64,000 bases of DNA from Stenotrophomonas indicatrix. GTDB taxonomy: Bacteria; Pseudomonadota; Gammaproteobacteria; Xanthomonadales; Xanthomonadaceae. The position numbers and the translations under genes were made by a program. The first letter of the stretch is position 1, and every line of letters starts with the position of its first letter. The notes under the pieces were generated by a model. The model made no database searches and had not been told where the DNA came from. It worked only from the letters and a program-made list of their open reading frames with translations. The stretch is taken from contig CP168152.1 of NCBI GenBank assembly GCA_041545745.1, forward strand, positions 1,362,001 to 1,426,000, given 5' to 3'. Positions 23,835 to 32,498 of the stretch are shown one piece after another.

Positions 23835-25499
23835 GTGGGCGGCAGGCAGGTGCGTTTCGAAACAGGGGCGGTGCTTGTCCTGCTGCTGGTGTGGTTGGCA
23901 TTGCCATGGCTGGGCCACGCGCGCAGCGTCGACGCTGGCCGCGATTACCTTCTGGTCGGCACCGCGACGGCTGAACCTACGCCCCATCGCGCGTGTACGC
24001 CGGAGATGCTGGCCGGGCCGCGCCAGCAGACTCGGGTGAATGCACCGCCAGAAGGCTGGTCCGGGCAGCCGCAGGCGCTGGATGTCTTCAATGTCTTTGC
24101 CGGCGAAGTGCGGTTGCAGCACGGTGACCGCGAGATCTGCGGCAACATGCAGGATGCGCGCACCCGCGATTCGCGCTTCCGTGCGGGCATCGGCATGGTC
24201 GCGGTACCCGCTGCCGGCAGCCACGAACCCTTCGTGGTCTCTTGGCAGACGCCGCTGAAGGCACGCTGGGTGCCGACATTGCAGCTGGGCGCGCCCAGCC
24301 CGGTACAGCAGAACGACACTGCCCGGCTGCTGGTGCGTGCCGCCTGCATTGCCGTGGCAATCGCGCTGGCGCTGTCGGCGCTGATGGCCTATCTGACCAC
24401 CCGCGACCGCAGTTTCCTGATGTACATCGGCGCCACCCTGGTGCTGGTGCTGTGGCAGTCGATCCTCGGTGGCCTAAGCGGCTATCCCGAACCCTGGCTG
24501 CGGGTCGGCGGACGCGGTGACGGGTGGCTGCTGGCGTTGACTGCGGCAACCCAGGCGCTGGTATTGCCGGCATTGTGGCGCCTGAACGGCGGCGACCGGG
24601 TGCTGCCACGTTCGCGCGTGGGCCAGCAGCTGGTGTTGTGGTCGCTGCTCATGCTGGCGGCAGCGGTGCCGTGGTTGCAGCGCGACGGACTGGGCGTGGT
24701 TGCGCAGGTCCTGCAGTGGAGTTTCATCGTCGGCTGCGCACTGTCGTTGGCGATGGGCATCTGGGCCCGCCTGCGCGGCGATGTCTGGTCGCTGGCGGGG
24801 CTGGCGGCACTGGCGCCGATGCTGGTGCTGATCGTGGCCGACGCCGCCAGCGCGCACTGGCTGATGGCGTACCGGGTGGAGGCCCTGCAGCTGGCAGTCA
24901 CCTGGCTGCTGATGATGGCGGCCTACGCGCTCAACCTGCGCCTGGGCCGGCTGCGCCAGCAGCGTGATGAAATGCGCCAGCTCGCCGAGACCGACATGCT
25001 GACCGGCCTGCCCAACCGCCGCGCCGGCCTGCATCAGCTGGCCCAGCATCTGCAGGGCGGCGAGCGTGAGAGGGGGCCGCTGGTGATCGGCTTCCTCGAT
25101 ATCGATCTGTTCAAGGACATCAACGATCGCCATGGCCATGAGATCGGCGACCAGGTGCTGGTGGCAGTGGCCCGCGCGCTTCGCGCTGCTGTACGCAGCG
25201 AGGACCAGGTGGTGCGGATGGGCGGCGAGGAGTTCCTGCTGCTGTTGCCGGGAATGCCGCGGGAGATCGCTGCCGCCCGCCTGGAACGCCTGCGCCAGCG
25301 CATCACCGAGGCCTGCCAGGGCCTGCAGGTGCCAGGTCTGGAGGTGACCGCGAGCATCGGCCTGGCACAGTGGCGGCCGGCCGAAGATGACCTGGCCGCG
25401 TTGCTGCGACGCGCCGACCACGCCATGTACGTGGCCAAGCGCAGCGGCCGCAACCGGGTGTTCGATGGCGAGACCGGAGATCCGTTGACCACGGCATGA
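23835..25499 (+). CDS. Membrane diguanylate cyclase with intact GGEEF
   Basis: A 554-residue inner-membrane enzyme making c-di-GMP. Signal-anchor helix at the N-terminus, a periplasmic region (about 30-165), about seven to eight membrane helices (about 170-370, resembling 7TMR-DISM sensors), then a short coiled segment (LRQQRDEMRQLAETD) and a GGDEF domain. The active site MGGEEFLLLL is intact and RSED lies exactly five residues before it, the usual product-inhibition site. GTG 23835 is the first start giving the signal anchor. It lies downstream of the GADEF/EVL gene with the opposite predicted activity, but separated by repeats. Confidence 0.88.
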   Translation: MGGRQVRFETGAVLVLLLVWLALPWLGHARSVDAGRDYLLVGTATAEPTPHRACTPEMLAGPRQQTRVNAPPEGWSGQPQALDVFNVFAGEVRLQHGDREICGNMQDARTRDSRFRAGIGMVAVPAAGSHEPFVVSWQTPLKARWVPTLQLGAPSPVQQNDTARLLVRAACIAVAIALALSALMAYLTTRDRSFLMYIGATLVLVLWQSILGGLSGYPEPWLRVGGRGDGWLLALTAATQALVLPALWRLNGGDRVLPRSRVGQQLVLWSLLMLAAAVPWLQRDGLGVVAQVLQWSFIVGCALSLAMGIWARLRGDVWSLAGLAALAPMLVLIVADAASAHWLMAYRVEALQLAVTWLLMMAAYALNLRLGRLRQQRDEMRQLAETDMLTGLPNRRAGLHQLAQHLQGGERERGPLVIGFLDIDLFKDINDRHGHEIGDQVLVAVARALRAAVRSEDQVVRMGGEEFLLLLPGMPREIAAARLERLRQRITEACQGLQVPGLEVTASIGLAQWRPAEDDLAALLRRADHAMYVAKRSGRNRVFDGETGDPLTTA

Positions 25500-25515
25500 G
25501 GCGGGAAGGGCGGCG

Positions 25516-26256
25516 ATGCCGGATAATGGGGCGATGACCACCCGACTCAACAAATATATCGCCGACACCGGCTTCTGCTCCCGTCGCGAGGCCGATCGTC
25601 TGATCACCGCCCGCCGGGTCACCGTCAATGGCCATGCCGCCGGCACCGGCGCGGTGGTCGGCGAGGATGACAAGGTGCTGGTCGACGGCCAGCCGTTGCG
25701 CGTTCGCACTGCCCGCAAGCCGGGCGCCCGCCGCCACGTGTACATCGTGCTGAACAAGCCGGTAGGCGTGACCTGCACCACCGAAAGCACGGTGAAGGGC
25801 AACATCGTCGAATTCGTCGGCCACGAACAGCGCATCTTCCCGATCGGCCGCCTGGACAAGGAATCGGAAGGCCTGATCCTGATGACCAGCAACGGCGACA
25901 TCGTCAACCAGATCCTGCGCGCCGAAAACGGCCACCAGAAGGAATACCTGGTGGCGGTGAACAAGCCGGTCACCGACGAATTCCTGCGCGCCATGGCCCG
26001 CGGCGTGCGCATCCATGACCAGATGACGCTGCCGTGCAAGACCTCGCGGATCGCCAAGTTCGGTTTCCGCATCACCCTGCAGCAGGGCCTGAACCGGCAG
26101 ATCCGATTGATGTCGGCCGAGTTCGGCTACCGCGTGACCCAGCTGCGCCGGGTGCGCATCGACAACATCAAGATCGGTGCACTGAAGCCTGGCCAGTGGC
26201 GCAACCTGACCGAGCAGGAGCTGCACGGCCTGTTGCCGCAGCAGCAGGACTGGTAA
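25516..26256 (+). CDS. rluF: 23S rRNA pseudouridine synthase RluF
   Basis: Isomerises uridine to pseudouridine in 23S rRNA (position 2604 in E. coli). An S4 domain (RLNKYIADTGFCSRREADRL) precedes the catalytic domain with the essential Asp in GRLDKESEGLILMT and the QGLNRQIRLM motif. 246 residues, shorter than E. coli RluF, which has a basic tail missing here. ATG 25516 is kept because E. coli RluF also has about seven residues before RLNKY; ATG 25534 (MTTRLNKY) is an alternative. It starts 16 bases after the cyclase gene. Confidence 0.9.
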   Translation: MPDNGAMTTRLNKYIADTGFCSRREADRLITARRVTVNGHAAGTGAVVGEDDKVLVDGQPLRVRTARKPGARRHVYIVLNKPVGVTCTTESTVKGNIVEFVGHEQRIFPIGRLDKESEGLILMTSNGDIVNQILRAENGHQKEYLVAVNKPVTDEFLRAMARGVRIHDQMTLPCKTSRIAKFGFRITLQQGLNRQIRLMSAEFGYRVTQLRRVRIDNIKIGALKPGQWRNLTEQELHGLLPQQQDW

Positions 26257-26266
26257 CGAACTGCAG

Positions 26267-26329
26267 GTAGTGCCGGCCGCTGGCCGGCAGCCTGGCGCTG
26301 TACGGTTGCCGGCCAGCGGCCGGCACTAC
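26267..26329. repeat. Inverted pair of SMAG elements
   Basis: GTAG-headed copy at 26267-26289 (+) and its mirror at 26307-26329 (-), 17 bases apart. The pair can fold into one long hairpin just after rluF and may terminate it. Confidence 0.9.
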
Positions 26330-26394
26330 CAGAAAGCAGATTGCGCGCCTGCATCAGTTCGGCTTTGCGGTGACCTGCCGGAACGCGACGCTGC

Positions 26395-26495
26395 ATCCTC
26401 AAGCCCGACAGGCCCGCCAACGAAGCCCTGCACCTGGAGGCGCTGTAACGCTACCGGGCCCTCGATTCCGAACGCGAACGCTCGTGGATGCACCA
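26395..26495 (+). pseudogene. Possible gene remnant
   Basis: One frame reads LKPDRPANEALHLEAL, stop, RYRALDSERERSWMHQ, stop. The residue use looks coding, yet there is no start and an internal TAA. It ends inside a degenerate SMAG element (26496-26518). I cannot name the parent gene. Apart from SMAG copies, this is all I see in the 346-base gap 26257-26602. Confidence 0.3.
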
Positions 26496-26602
26496 GTAGA
26501 TCCACGCCCTGTGTGTATTGCCCGGGCATTGCATTGCATGCAGTCGCAGCCATTGCGAAACCCGTACGGCACCCTCAACGTCTCACTGCAAGGACGTCGA
26601 CC

Positions 26603-27763
26603 ATGCTGCAGACCCTGGCCATCGCCAACTACCGATCACTGCATGGGCTGGTGCTGCCGATGCAGCGGCTCAACGTCGTCACCGGCGACAACGGCAGTGG
26701 CAAATCCAGCCTGTACCGCGCGCTGCGCCTGCTGGCGGAAACCGCGCAGGGTGGCGTTGCAGCGGTGCTCGCCCGGGAGGGTGGATTGGGTTCGGCGCTG
26801 TGGGCCGGACCGGAAAAGATCGACCGCCGCGTGCTGGCTGGCGAGATCCCGCTGCAGGGCGGGGCGCGGCAGGAATCGGTGGGGCTCAAACTGGGCTTTG
26901 CCACCGATGAATTCGGCTACGCCATCGACCTCGGCTATCCGCCGCCGAGTCGATCGGCCTTCGCGCTGGATCCGCAGATCAAGGCCGAAGCGATCTGGGC
27001 GGGCCCGTTCCTGCGCAGCGCCAATCTGCTGGTCGACCGCCGCGGTGCGCTGGTGCGGCAGCGGCACGCGCGCGGCTGGGACCTGGTGGACGACCATCTT
27101 TCGCTGTTCGACAGCCTGTTCACCCAGGTGGGCGATCCGCAGCGCATGCCGGAAGCCATCACCTTGCGCGAGTACATCCGGCGTTGGCGCTTCTACGACC
27201 ACTTCCGCAGCGATGCCGATGCGCCGGCGCGACAACCGGCGATGGCGACCCGTACCCCGGTGCTGCACCACGACGGCCGCGACCTTGCCGCCGCGTGGGT
27301 GACGATTCTGGAAATCGGCGATCCGCAGGCGCTGGCGCGCAGTATCGATGATGCATTCCCCGGGGCGACGGTCAGCTTCGAGGAACTGGATGGCCGGCTC
27401 GCGCTGCGCTTCCACCAGCCCGGTCTGCTGCGGCCGCTGTCTATGGCCGAACTGTCCGATGGCACGTTGCGCTTCCTGTTGCTTGCCGCAGCGCTGCATA
27501 CGCCACGGCCACCGCCACTGCTGGTGCTCAACGAGCCGGAGACCAGCCTGCATCCGGATCTGCTGCCGGCGCTGGCACGGTTGATCATCGCCGCCAGTGC
27601 GCGCAGCCAGGTCTGGGTCGTATCGCATGCCACGCGCTTGATCGCCGCGCTGGAACAGGCGCCGCAATGCCATTCGATGCACCTGCACAAGGAGCATGGG
27701 CGGACGCTGCTGAGTGGGCAGGGTCTGCTGGATGCGCCGGCCTGGCACTGGCCGCAGCGCTGA
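26603..27763 (+). CDS. AAA-family ATPase, RecF/SMC-like
   Basis: A 386-residue stand-alone ATPase with the split ABC-like fold of RecF/SMC relatives. Walker A is GDNGSGKSS (residues 28-36); the signature-like LSDGTLRFLLLAAAL and Walker B LLVLNEPETSLHPDLLPAL come near 285-318, then a switch His in VSHATRLIAAL. There is no coiled-coil arm, so it is a compact AAA_21-type protein. Such proteins occur alone or with nucleases (OLD/Gabija-like defence), but no nuclease or reverse transcriptase is adjacent here. Function unknown. ATG 26603 is chosen because the ATPase fold starts there. Confidence 0.8.
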   Translation: MLQTLAIANYRSLHGLVLPMQRLNVVTGDNGSGKSSLYRALRLLAETAQGGVAAVLAREGGLGSALWAGPEKIDRRVLAGEIPLQGGARQESVGLKLGFATDEFGYAIDLGYPPPSRSAFALDPQIKAEAIWAGPFLRSANLLVDRRGALVRQRHARGWDLVDDHLSLFDSLFTQVGDPQRMPEAITLREYIRRWRFYDHFRSDADAPARQPAMATRTPVLHHDGRDLAAAWVTILEIGDPQALARSIDDAFPGATVSFEELDGRLALRFHQPGLLRPLSMAELSDGTLRFLLLAAALHTPRPPPLLVLNEPETSLHPDLLPALARLIIAASARSQVWVVSHATRLIAALEQAPQCHSMHLHKEHGRTLLSGQGLLDAPAWHWPQR

Positions 27764-27802
27764 GACGGGTACCGGGAAAATCCGCGCAATGCGCGGACGC
27801 AC

Positions 27803-28750
27803 TCAATCGGCGATGTTGCGCGCTTCGGATGTGCCGAGGATCTCCGGATGCTGCACGGGCTTGCGGCGGTTGAGCAGCGGATGCAGGAACACGGCACCGA
27901 CGATGATCGCCACGCCCAGGTAGAACCACGGGGTGACTTCATGCTGCTCGCGCAGCAGCACCACGGCCAGCACCACGGCGTAGACCGGTTCCAGGTTGGT
28001 GACCAGCTGCACGGTGTAGGCGCTGAGATGGCGCAGCGCGACCAGGGCCAAAGCGAACGGCAGCAGCGTGCAGACACCGGCCAGCACCAGCAGCAGGATG
28101 CCGTCGTGCAGATCCGGAACGATCCACAACGGGCTGGCCAGTGCCGGCAGCAGGTACGGCATCAGCGGTGCCAGCAGGGTCAGGGTGATGGTGCCGGCGC
28201 CCAGCTCCAGCGCGGTTACCGTCAGCGGATCGGCATGGCTGACCATACGCTTGTTGAGCGAGCCGAACACCGCCACCAGCAAGGCCGAGAGCGCGCCGAT
28301 CAGCACGCCCATGCGCATGCCGTCGGGCACGCCGCCCACCACCAGCGCGACACCGGGCAGCACGGCCAGGCCGAAGGCCAGTTCGCGCATCTGGAACGGG
28401 CGTTTGGCCACCCACGGTTCGATGATCGACGTGAACACCGGTGCCAGGGCGATGCAGGTCGCGGCAACCGAGGCATTGGCCAGCTTCACCGCGCCATAGA
28501 ACGTCAGCCAATGCAGCGCGACCAGCGCGCCGATGCCGGCATAGCCGGCGACCAGCCGCAGCGGCAACGTGCGCAGGCCGCGCCAGACCCGCGGCAGCAG
28601 TGCCAGCATTGCCACCACCAGCAACATCCGCCACCACACCAGCGGCAGCGCCGGCAGGGTGATGAGCTTGCCGAGGATGGCGGTGACGCCCCACAGCAGG
28701 ACACAGAAGTGGATCTGCCAGAGGGCTTTGCGGGTGTCGGGTGTGCTCAT
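27803..28750 (-). CDS. EamA-family (DMT) transporter
   Basis: A 315-residue inner-membrane permease with about ten hydrophobic helices arranged as two EamA repeats (WGVTAILGKLITLPALPLVWWR near the start; the second starts at about residue 160). Members export amino acids or small metabolites. ATG 28750 (MSTPDTRKALWQIHF) starts just before the first helix. Substrate cannot be inferred. Divergent from the Pr6Pr-type gene. Confidence 0.88.
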   Translation of the reverse strand: MSTPDTRKALWQIHFCVLLWGVTAILGKLITLPALPLVWWRMLLVVAMLALLPRVWRGLRTLPLRLVAGYAGIGALVALHWLTFYGAVKLANASVAATCIALAPVFTSIIEPWVAKRPFQMRELAFGLAVLPGVALVVGGVPDGMRMGVLIGALSALLVAVFGSLNKRMVSHADPLTVTALELGAGTITLTLLAPLMPYLLPALASPLWIVPDLHDGILLLVLAGVCTLLPFALALVALRHLSAYTVQLVTNLEPVYAVVLAVVLLREQHEVTPWFYLGVAIIVGAVFLHPLLNRRKPVQHPEILGTSEARNIAD

Positions 28751-28827
28751 CGGCGTATTGTGAGGCAAGGCGCATCGGCGGGCGATGCCTGTGGCATGCT
28801 CGCGGCGTTGCCACGAGGGAGCCGTGC

Positions 28828-29445
28828 ATGCCTGCTGCCCGTTTTTTCCTGCTGCGCGGCTGGGCGCTGTTGACCGCGTTGGTCGCGGCCGCATCGCTGC
28901 TGCTGCAGTTTGCCCTGCTGCTGCGCGGTGTGGGTGCCAGCCTGGGCATCGGCGTGGCGAGCCTGCGCTTCCTCAGCTACTTCACCATCCTCAGCAATCT
29001 GGCCGTGTGCCTGGGCTGCGTATGGCTCTGCCGCGGCCGCGCCCTGCGACCGACGGTGGCCGCCACCCTTGCACTGTGCATCGGCGTCACCGGCCTGATC
29101 TATCTGCTGGCGCTGCAGGGGCTGTGGCAGCCAACTGGCCTGCAATGGTGGGCCGATGCCGGTCTGCACTACGTGGTGCCGCTGCTGTATCTGGCTGGTT
29201 GGGTGGGGCTGCTGCCTCATGGTGGCCTGCGCTGGCGTGCGTTGGGCGCTGTCCTGCTGGTGCCGCTGGCCTACCTGGGCTGGGCGATGCTCACGGCCTC
29301 GTGGCTGGGCAGCGCACCGTATCCGTTCCTGGAAGTGCAGCGGATCGGTTCGCGTGCGTTCGGCCTCAGCGTGCTGCGCGTCGGCGGGGTGTTTGTGCTG
29401 GGCTGGACACTGCTGTGGGCCGTGGATCGCTGGCGCCGTCGATGA
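28828..29445 (+). CDS. Pr6Pr-family membrane protein
   Basis: A 205-residue protein with six hydrophobic segments. LRFLSYFTILSNLAVCLGCVW and ADAGLHYVVPLLYLAGW match the Pr6Pr (putative six-helix) family; its function is unknown, with distant similarity to FAR-17a/AIG1 proteins. GAGGGA precedes ATG 28828. Its last 80 bases overlap the end of the convergent DUF72 gene. Confidence 0.82.
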   Translation: MPAARFFLLRGWALLTALVAAASLLLQFALLLRGVGASLGIGVASLRFLSYFTILSNLAVCLGCVWLCRGRALRPTVAATLALCIGVTGLIYLLALQGLWQPTGLQWWADAGLHYVVPLLYLAGWVGLLPHGGLRWRALGAVLLVPLAYLGWAMLTASWLGSAPYPFLEVQRIGSRAFGLSVLRVGGVFVLGWTLLWAVDRWRRR

Positions 29446-30244
29446 GCCGTTGCAGCGCCATCGCCGCCGCTGGGTTGCGTGCCTTGCCGGCGCCGATGCA
29501 CAGCAGGTAGACCTCGCGCGGCGCGGCAGGGGCCGATGGGGCCAGGCAAGGCAGGTCGTCCACTATCTCGCCTCGGGCCCAGCACTGCGCGCGACCGGCC
29601 CAGCGCTGCTGCATCGGCAGGGGAAGACCTTCGGTCAGCCTGGCCTGGCTGCGTTTGATCCGTGCATAGACGAAGCCGGCGGTGATGTCGCCGTGCAACG
29701 GTGACTCGTCGCTGTCTTCGATCACCAGGGCCACGCCATGCCGGCGCGCCGCTTCGACCAGTTCCGGCCCATGGACGCCGGCGTTGCGTACCTCCAGCGC
29801 ATGTTGCAGCACCGTTCCATCCAGTTGCTGTGGCAGCCGTGCCATGAAGGTGTCCAGCGCCTCGGCATCGGCCGGGTGCTGCGGGTCGAACTGCCAGAGC
29901 AAGGGGCCGAGCCTGTCGCCGAGAGCGATGGCTGCCTGCAGGAACGAGCCAGCCGCCTCGACCGTGGACGACAGATCCCGGCGCTGCACCAGATGGCGCG
30001 GCGCCTTCATCGAGAAGCGGAAGCCGTCCGGTGTCTGCGCGGCCCATTGCGCACACTGGGCCGCTGTCGGGGTGCGGTAGAAGGTGCCGTTGATCTCGAT
30101 GCAGCGCAACGCGCGACTGGCGTAGGCCAGTTCTTCGCGCTGGATCAATCCTGGAGGATAGAAGGCGCCGCCACGCCATTGCGGGAACACCCAGCCGCCG
30201 ATACCGCAGCGCACCGGCAGCGCAGATGCTGATCGTGCCGTCAT
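29366..30244 (-). CDS. DUF72 family protein
   Basis: A 292-residue TIM-barrel-like protein of the DUF72 (YecE) family: CGIGGWVFPQWRGGAFYPPG at the N-terminus, INGTFYRTPTAAQ and RFSMKAPRHL are typical. Biochemical function is unknown. ATG 30244 overlaps the stop of the upstream VOC gene (ATGA), so the two are translationally coupled. The last 25 or so residues (PRPTAVSSPAQTPRRRAAR) are Pro/Arg-rich and run 80 bases into the convergent Pr6Pr-type gene, which suggests loss of an earlier stop codon. Confidence 0.85.
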   Translation of the reverse strand: MTARSASALPVRCGIGGWVFPQWRGGAFYPPGLIQREELAYASRALRCIEINGTFYRTPTAAQCAQWAAQTPDGFRFSMKAPRHLVQRRDLSSTVEAAGSFLQAAIALGDRLGPLLWQFDPQHPADAEALDTFMARLPQQLDGTVLQHALEVRNAGVHGPELVEAARRHGVALVIEDSDESPLHGDITAGFVYARIKRSQARLTEGLPLPMQQRWAGRAQCWARGEIVDDLPCLAPSAPAAPREVYLLCIGAGKARNPAAAMALQRLIDGASDPRPTAVSSPAQTPRRRAAR

Positions 30245-30684
30245 TGCGAGTGTTCCGCCCGCCACGGATCGTAACTGCCGAACCACCACAGGTAGCCTTC
30301 CGGGTCGGCGCAGGCATAGCCCCTTCCACCGTAGGCCTGGTCGGCGATGTCGATGACGATGCGCGCACCCGCGGCCTGGGCCCGGGCGTAGTGGGCGTCG
30401 ACATCGGTGACGATCACGCAGGCGCTCTGGGTCTGCCGGCCGCCAACCTCATCGGGCATCACTGCCAGCTTCGCCCATTCGCCGCTGTTGCTGGCAGATC
30501 CGAGCATGATCATGCCCTGGCCGAACACCAGCTGTGCGTGGTGCACCGTATCGCCGTCGGCATAGACGGCCTGCGCGTGGAAACCGAACGCGCGCTGCAG
30601 CCAGTCGATGGCGGCCAACGCATCGCGGTAGCGCAGGCACGGAATGATGGCGGAGCCGTTGCTGCTCTGGCCGTTCGCACCCAT
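30241..30684 (-). CDS. VOC-superfamily (glyoxalase-like) protein
   Basis: A 147-residue vicinal-oxygen-chelate protein: IIPCLRYRDALAAIDWLQRAF opens the fold and YACADPEGYLWWFGSYDPW closes it. This subgroup resembles PhnB-like or bleomycin-resistance-like proteins of unknown substrate rather than true glyoxalase I. ATG 30684 follows a weak ribosome-binding site. First gene of a two-gene unit with the DUF72 gene. Confidence 0.85.
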   Translation of the reverse strand: MGANGQSSNGSAIIPCLRYRDALAAIDWLQRAFGFHAQAVYADGDTVHHAQLVFGQGMIMLGSASNSGEWAKLAVMPDEVGGRQTQSACVIVTDVDAHYARAQAAGARIVIDIADQAYGGRGYACADPEGYLWWFGSYDPWRAEHSQ

Positions 30685-30794
30685 GACACCCCTCCTATGG
30701 CACAGGGCAGGCTGCACCCGGGACCGTTACCATCGCGCGAAACCCCGGTGACGGCCTGCACATGGCCGCTACCCCTGTTCGGAGATGGTGCTGG

Positions 30795-32357
30795 ATGAAA
30801 ACCTGGATCGGAGGAGCCGTGCTGCTTGCGTGCACGACCATGGGCAATGCGGCGACCCCGCAGCAGCTGCAGGAACTGGATGCGACCGTCGAGCGCGTGC
30901 GTGCGCAGTTCGACGTGCCCGGTATCGCCGTGGCCGTGGTCAAGGACGGGCAGGTGGTACTGGAACGTGGCTGGGGCGTGCGTGAACTGGGCAAGCCGGC
31001 GCCGGTCGAGGCCGATACCCTGTTCGCCATCGCCTCCAACACCAAGGCCTTCACCGCCACCTCGCTGAATCTGCTGGCGGAGGACGGCAAGCTGAAGATG
31101 GACGACAAGGTGATCGACCACCTGCCATCGTTCCGCATGTCCGATCCGTTCGTGACCGGGCAGATGACCATCCGCGACCTGCTTTCACATCGCAGCGGAC
31201 TCAGCCTGGGGGCAGGCGACCTGCTGTTCTGGCCGACCACCTCCTACAGCAATGCCGACGTCGTGCAGCGCCTCGGCCAGGTGCCGCTGAAAGGTGGTTT
31301 CCGCGAGCGCTATGCCTACGACAACATCCTGTATGCGGTCGCCCAGCAGGTGATCGAGCACGTCTCGGGCATGAGCTACCAGCAGTTCCTGCAGACGCGC
31401 ATCTTCGACAAGGTCGGGATGACCGGCACGCGCTACAACGCCGATCACCTCAAGGCCGGCGACAACGCTGCGGTCGGTCACGCCAAGTACGATTTCAAGG
31501 ATCTGCGGACGGTTGCGCCGTTGACCTGGTCGAACAACGCCGGTGCCGGTGGCATCTATTCCAGTGCCCACGACATGGCACGCTGGATGCAGGTGCAGCT
31601 GGCCGAAGGCAAGCTGGCCGATGGCACTGCGCTGTTCACTGCCAAGAGCCAGCAGCAGATGTGGCAGATGATCACGCCGCAGACGATTCCGGCGCCGAGC
31701 GTGCCGGAGCTGGCGCCGGCGCGGGCCAACTTTGCCGGCTATGGCGAGGGCTGGAGCCTGAGCGACTATCGCGGGCAGAAGCTGGTCTGGCACACCGGTG
31801 GCTGGCCAGGCATGGTTTCGCGGCTGACGCTGGTGCCGGGCGAGAAGCTGGGCGTGGTGGTGCTGACCAACCAGGAAGTGGGTGCAGCCTTCAATGCGAT
31901 CACGCTGAGCGTGCTGGATGCCTACCTGGGCGGTGAAAAGCACGACTGGGTGGATGCCTATGCCAAGGGCGTGGCCAAGGGCCAGGACAAGGCCGACGAA
32001 GCGTGGGCCAAGCACCAGGCCGAGCGTGACAAGGGCAGCAGGCCGTCGTTGCCGCTGGCCGGGTATGCGGCCACCTACCGCGACCGCTGGTATGGCGACA
32101 TGGTGGTGACGGCAGAAGGCAAGGGCCTGCGCCTGCGCTTTGCGAAGACCGCACAGCTGAGTGGTCGCATGGAACACTGGCAGCACGACACCTTCATCGT
32201 GCGCTGGGACGACCGCTCGCTCAATGCCGATGCGTTCGTGAATTTCAGCCTGGACCCGGATGGAAAAGTGCGCGAGGTGCGCATGCAGCCGATCTCCGAC
32301 CTGACCGATTTCAGCTTCGATTTCCAGGATCTGCTGTTCACCCCCACGGCCCGGTAG
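30795..32357 (+). CDS. Secreted serine beta-lactamase-like hydrolase with DUF3471 tail
   Basis: A 520-residue exported protein with a signal peptide (MKTWIGGAVLLACTTMGNAA). The class C beta-lactamase/DD-peptidase-like domain has the catalytic S-x-x-K as SNTK (S81, K84), the Tyr motif YDN (175-177) and the third motif HTGG (333-336). After about residue 400 comes a DUF3471-type beta domain (GYAATYRDRWYGDMVV). Such proteins are usually esterases or peptidases rather than antibiotic-resistance enzymes; the substrate is unknown. It is monocistronic. Confidence 0.88.
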   Translation: MKTWIGGAVLLACTTMGNAATPQQLQELDATVERVRAQFDVPGIAVAVVKDGQVVLERGWGVRELGKPAPVEADTLFAIASNTKAFTATSLNLLAEDGKLKMDDKVIDHLPSFRMSDPFVTGQMTIRDLLSHRSGLSLGAGDLLFWPTTSYSNADVVQRLGQVPLKGGFRERYAYDNILYAVAQQVIEHVSGMSYQQFLQTRIFDKVGMTGTRYNADHLKAGDNAAVGHAKYDFKDLRTVAPLTWSNNAGAGGIYSSAHDMARWMQVQLAEGKLADGTALFTAKSQQQMWQMITPQTIPAPSVPELAPARANFAGYGEGWSLSDYRGQKLVWHTGGWPGMVSRLTLVPGEKLGVVVLTNQEVGAAFNAITLSVLDAYLGGEKHDWVDAYAKGVAKGQDKADEAWAKHQAERDKGSRPSLPLAGYAATYRDRWYGDMVVTAEGKGLRLRFAKTAQLSGRMEHWQHDTFIVRWDDRSLNADAFVNFSLDPDGKVREVRMQPISDLTDFSFDFQDLLFTPTAR

Positions 32358-32409
32358 ATGCCGACCTTGGTCGGCATGCGGTAGAGCGCCCACCAAGGTG
32401 GGCGACTAC
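32354..32409. repeat. Two SMAG-type hairpins
   Basis: GTAGATGCCGACCTTGGTCG to 32377, then a second hairpin 32381-32409 that begins GTAG and ends CTAC, so the tetranucleotide is present on both sides. The first overlaps the stop codon of the hydrolase gene. Confidence 0.8.
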
Positions 32410-32498
32410 CAGAGCGTACCGGAACCGGGGGAGATCGTCGGCCGGCGTACACACGAGGCGTGGGATACTTTGCCGGCTATTGATGGCGAGGGAATGCG

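Noticed and set aside
26603..27763. Anti-phage defence system around the AAA ATPase
   Set aside because: No nuclease, helicase, reverse transcriptase or other effector beside it; a single ATPase is not enough to claim a defence system.
30795..32357. Antibiotic-resistance beta-lactamase
   Set aside because: The SxxK, YxN and HTGG motifs are shared by esterases and peptidases; the DUF3471 tail and length point away from true AmpC, and no ampR gene is adjacent.
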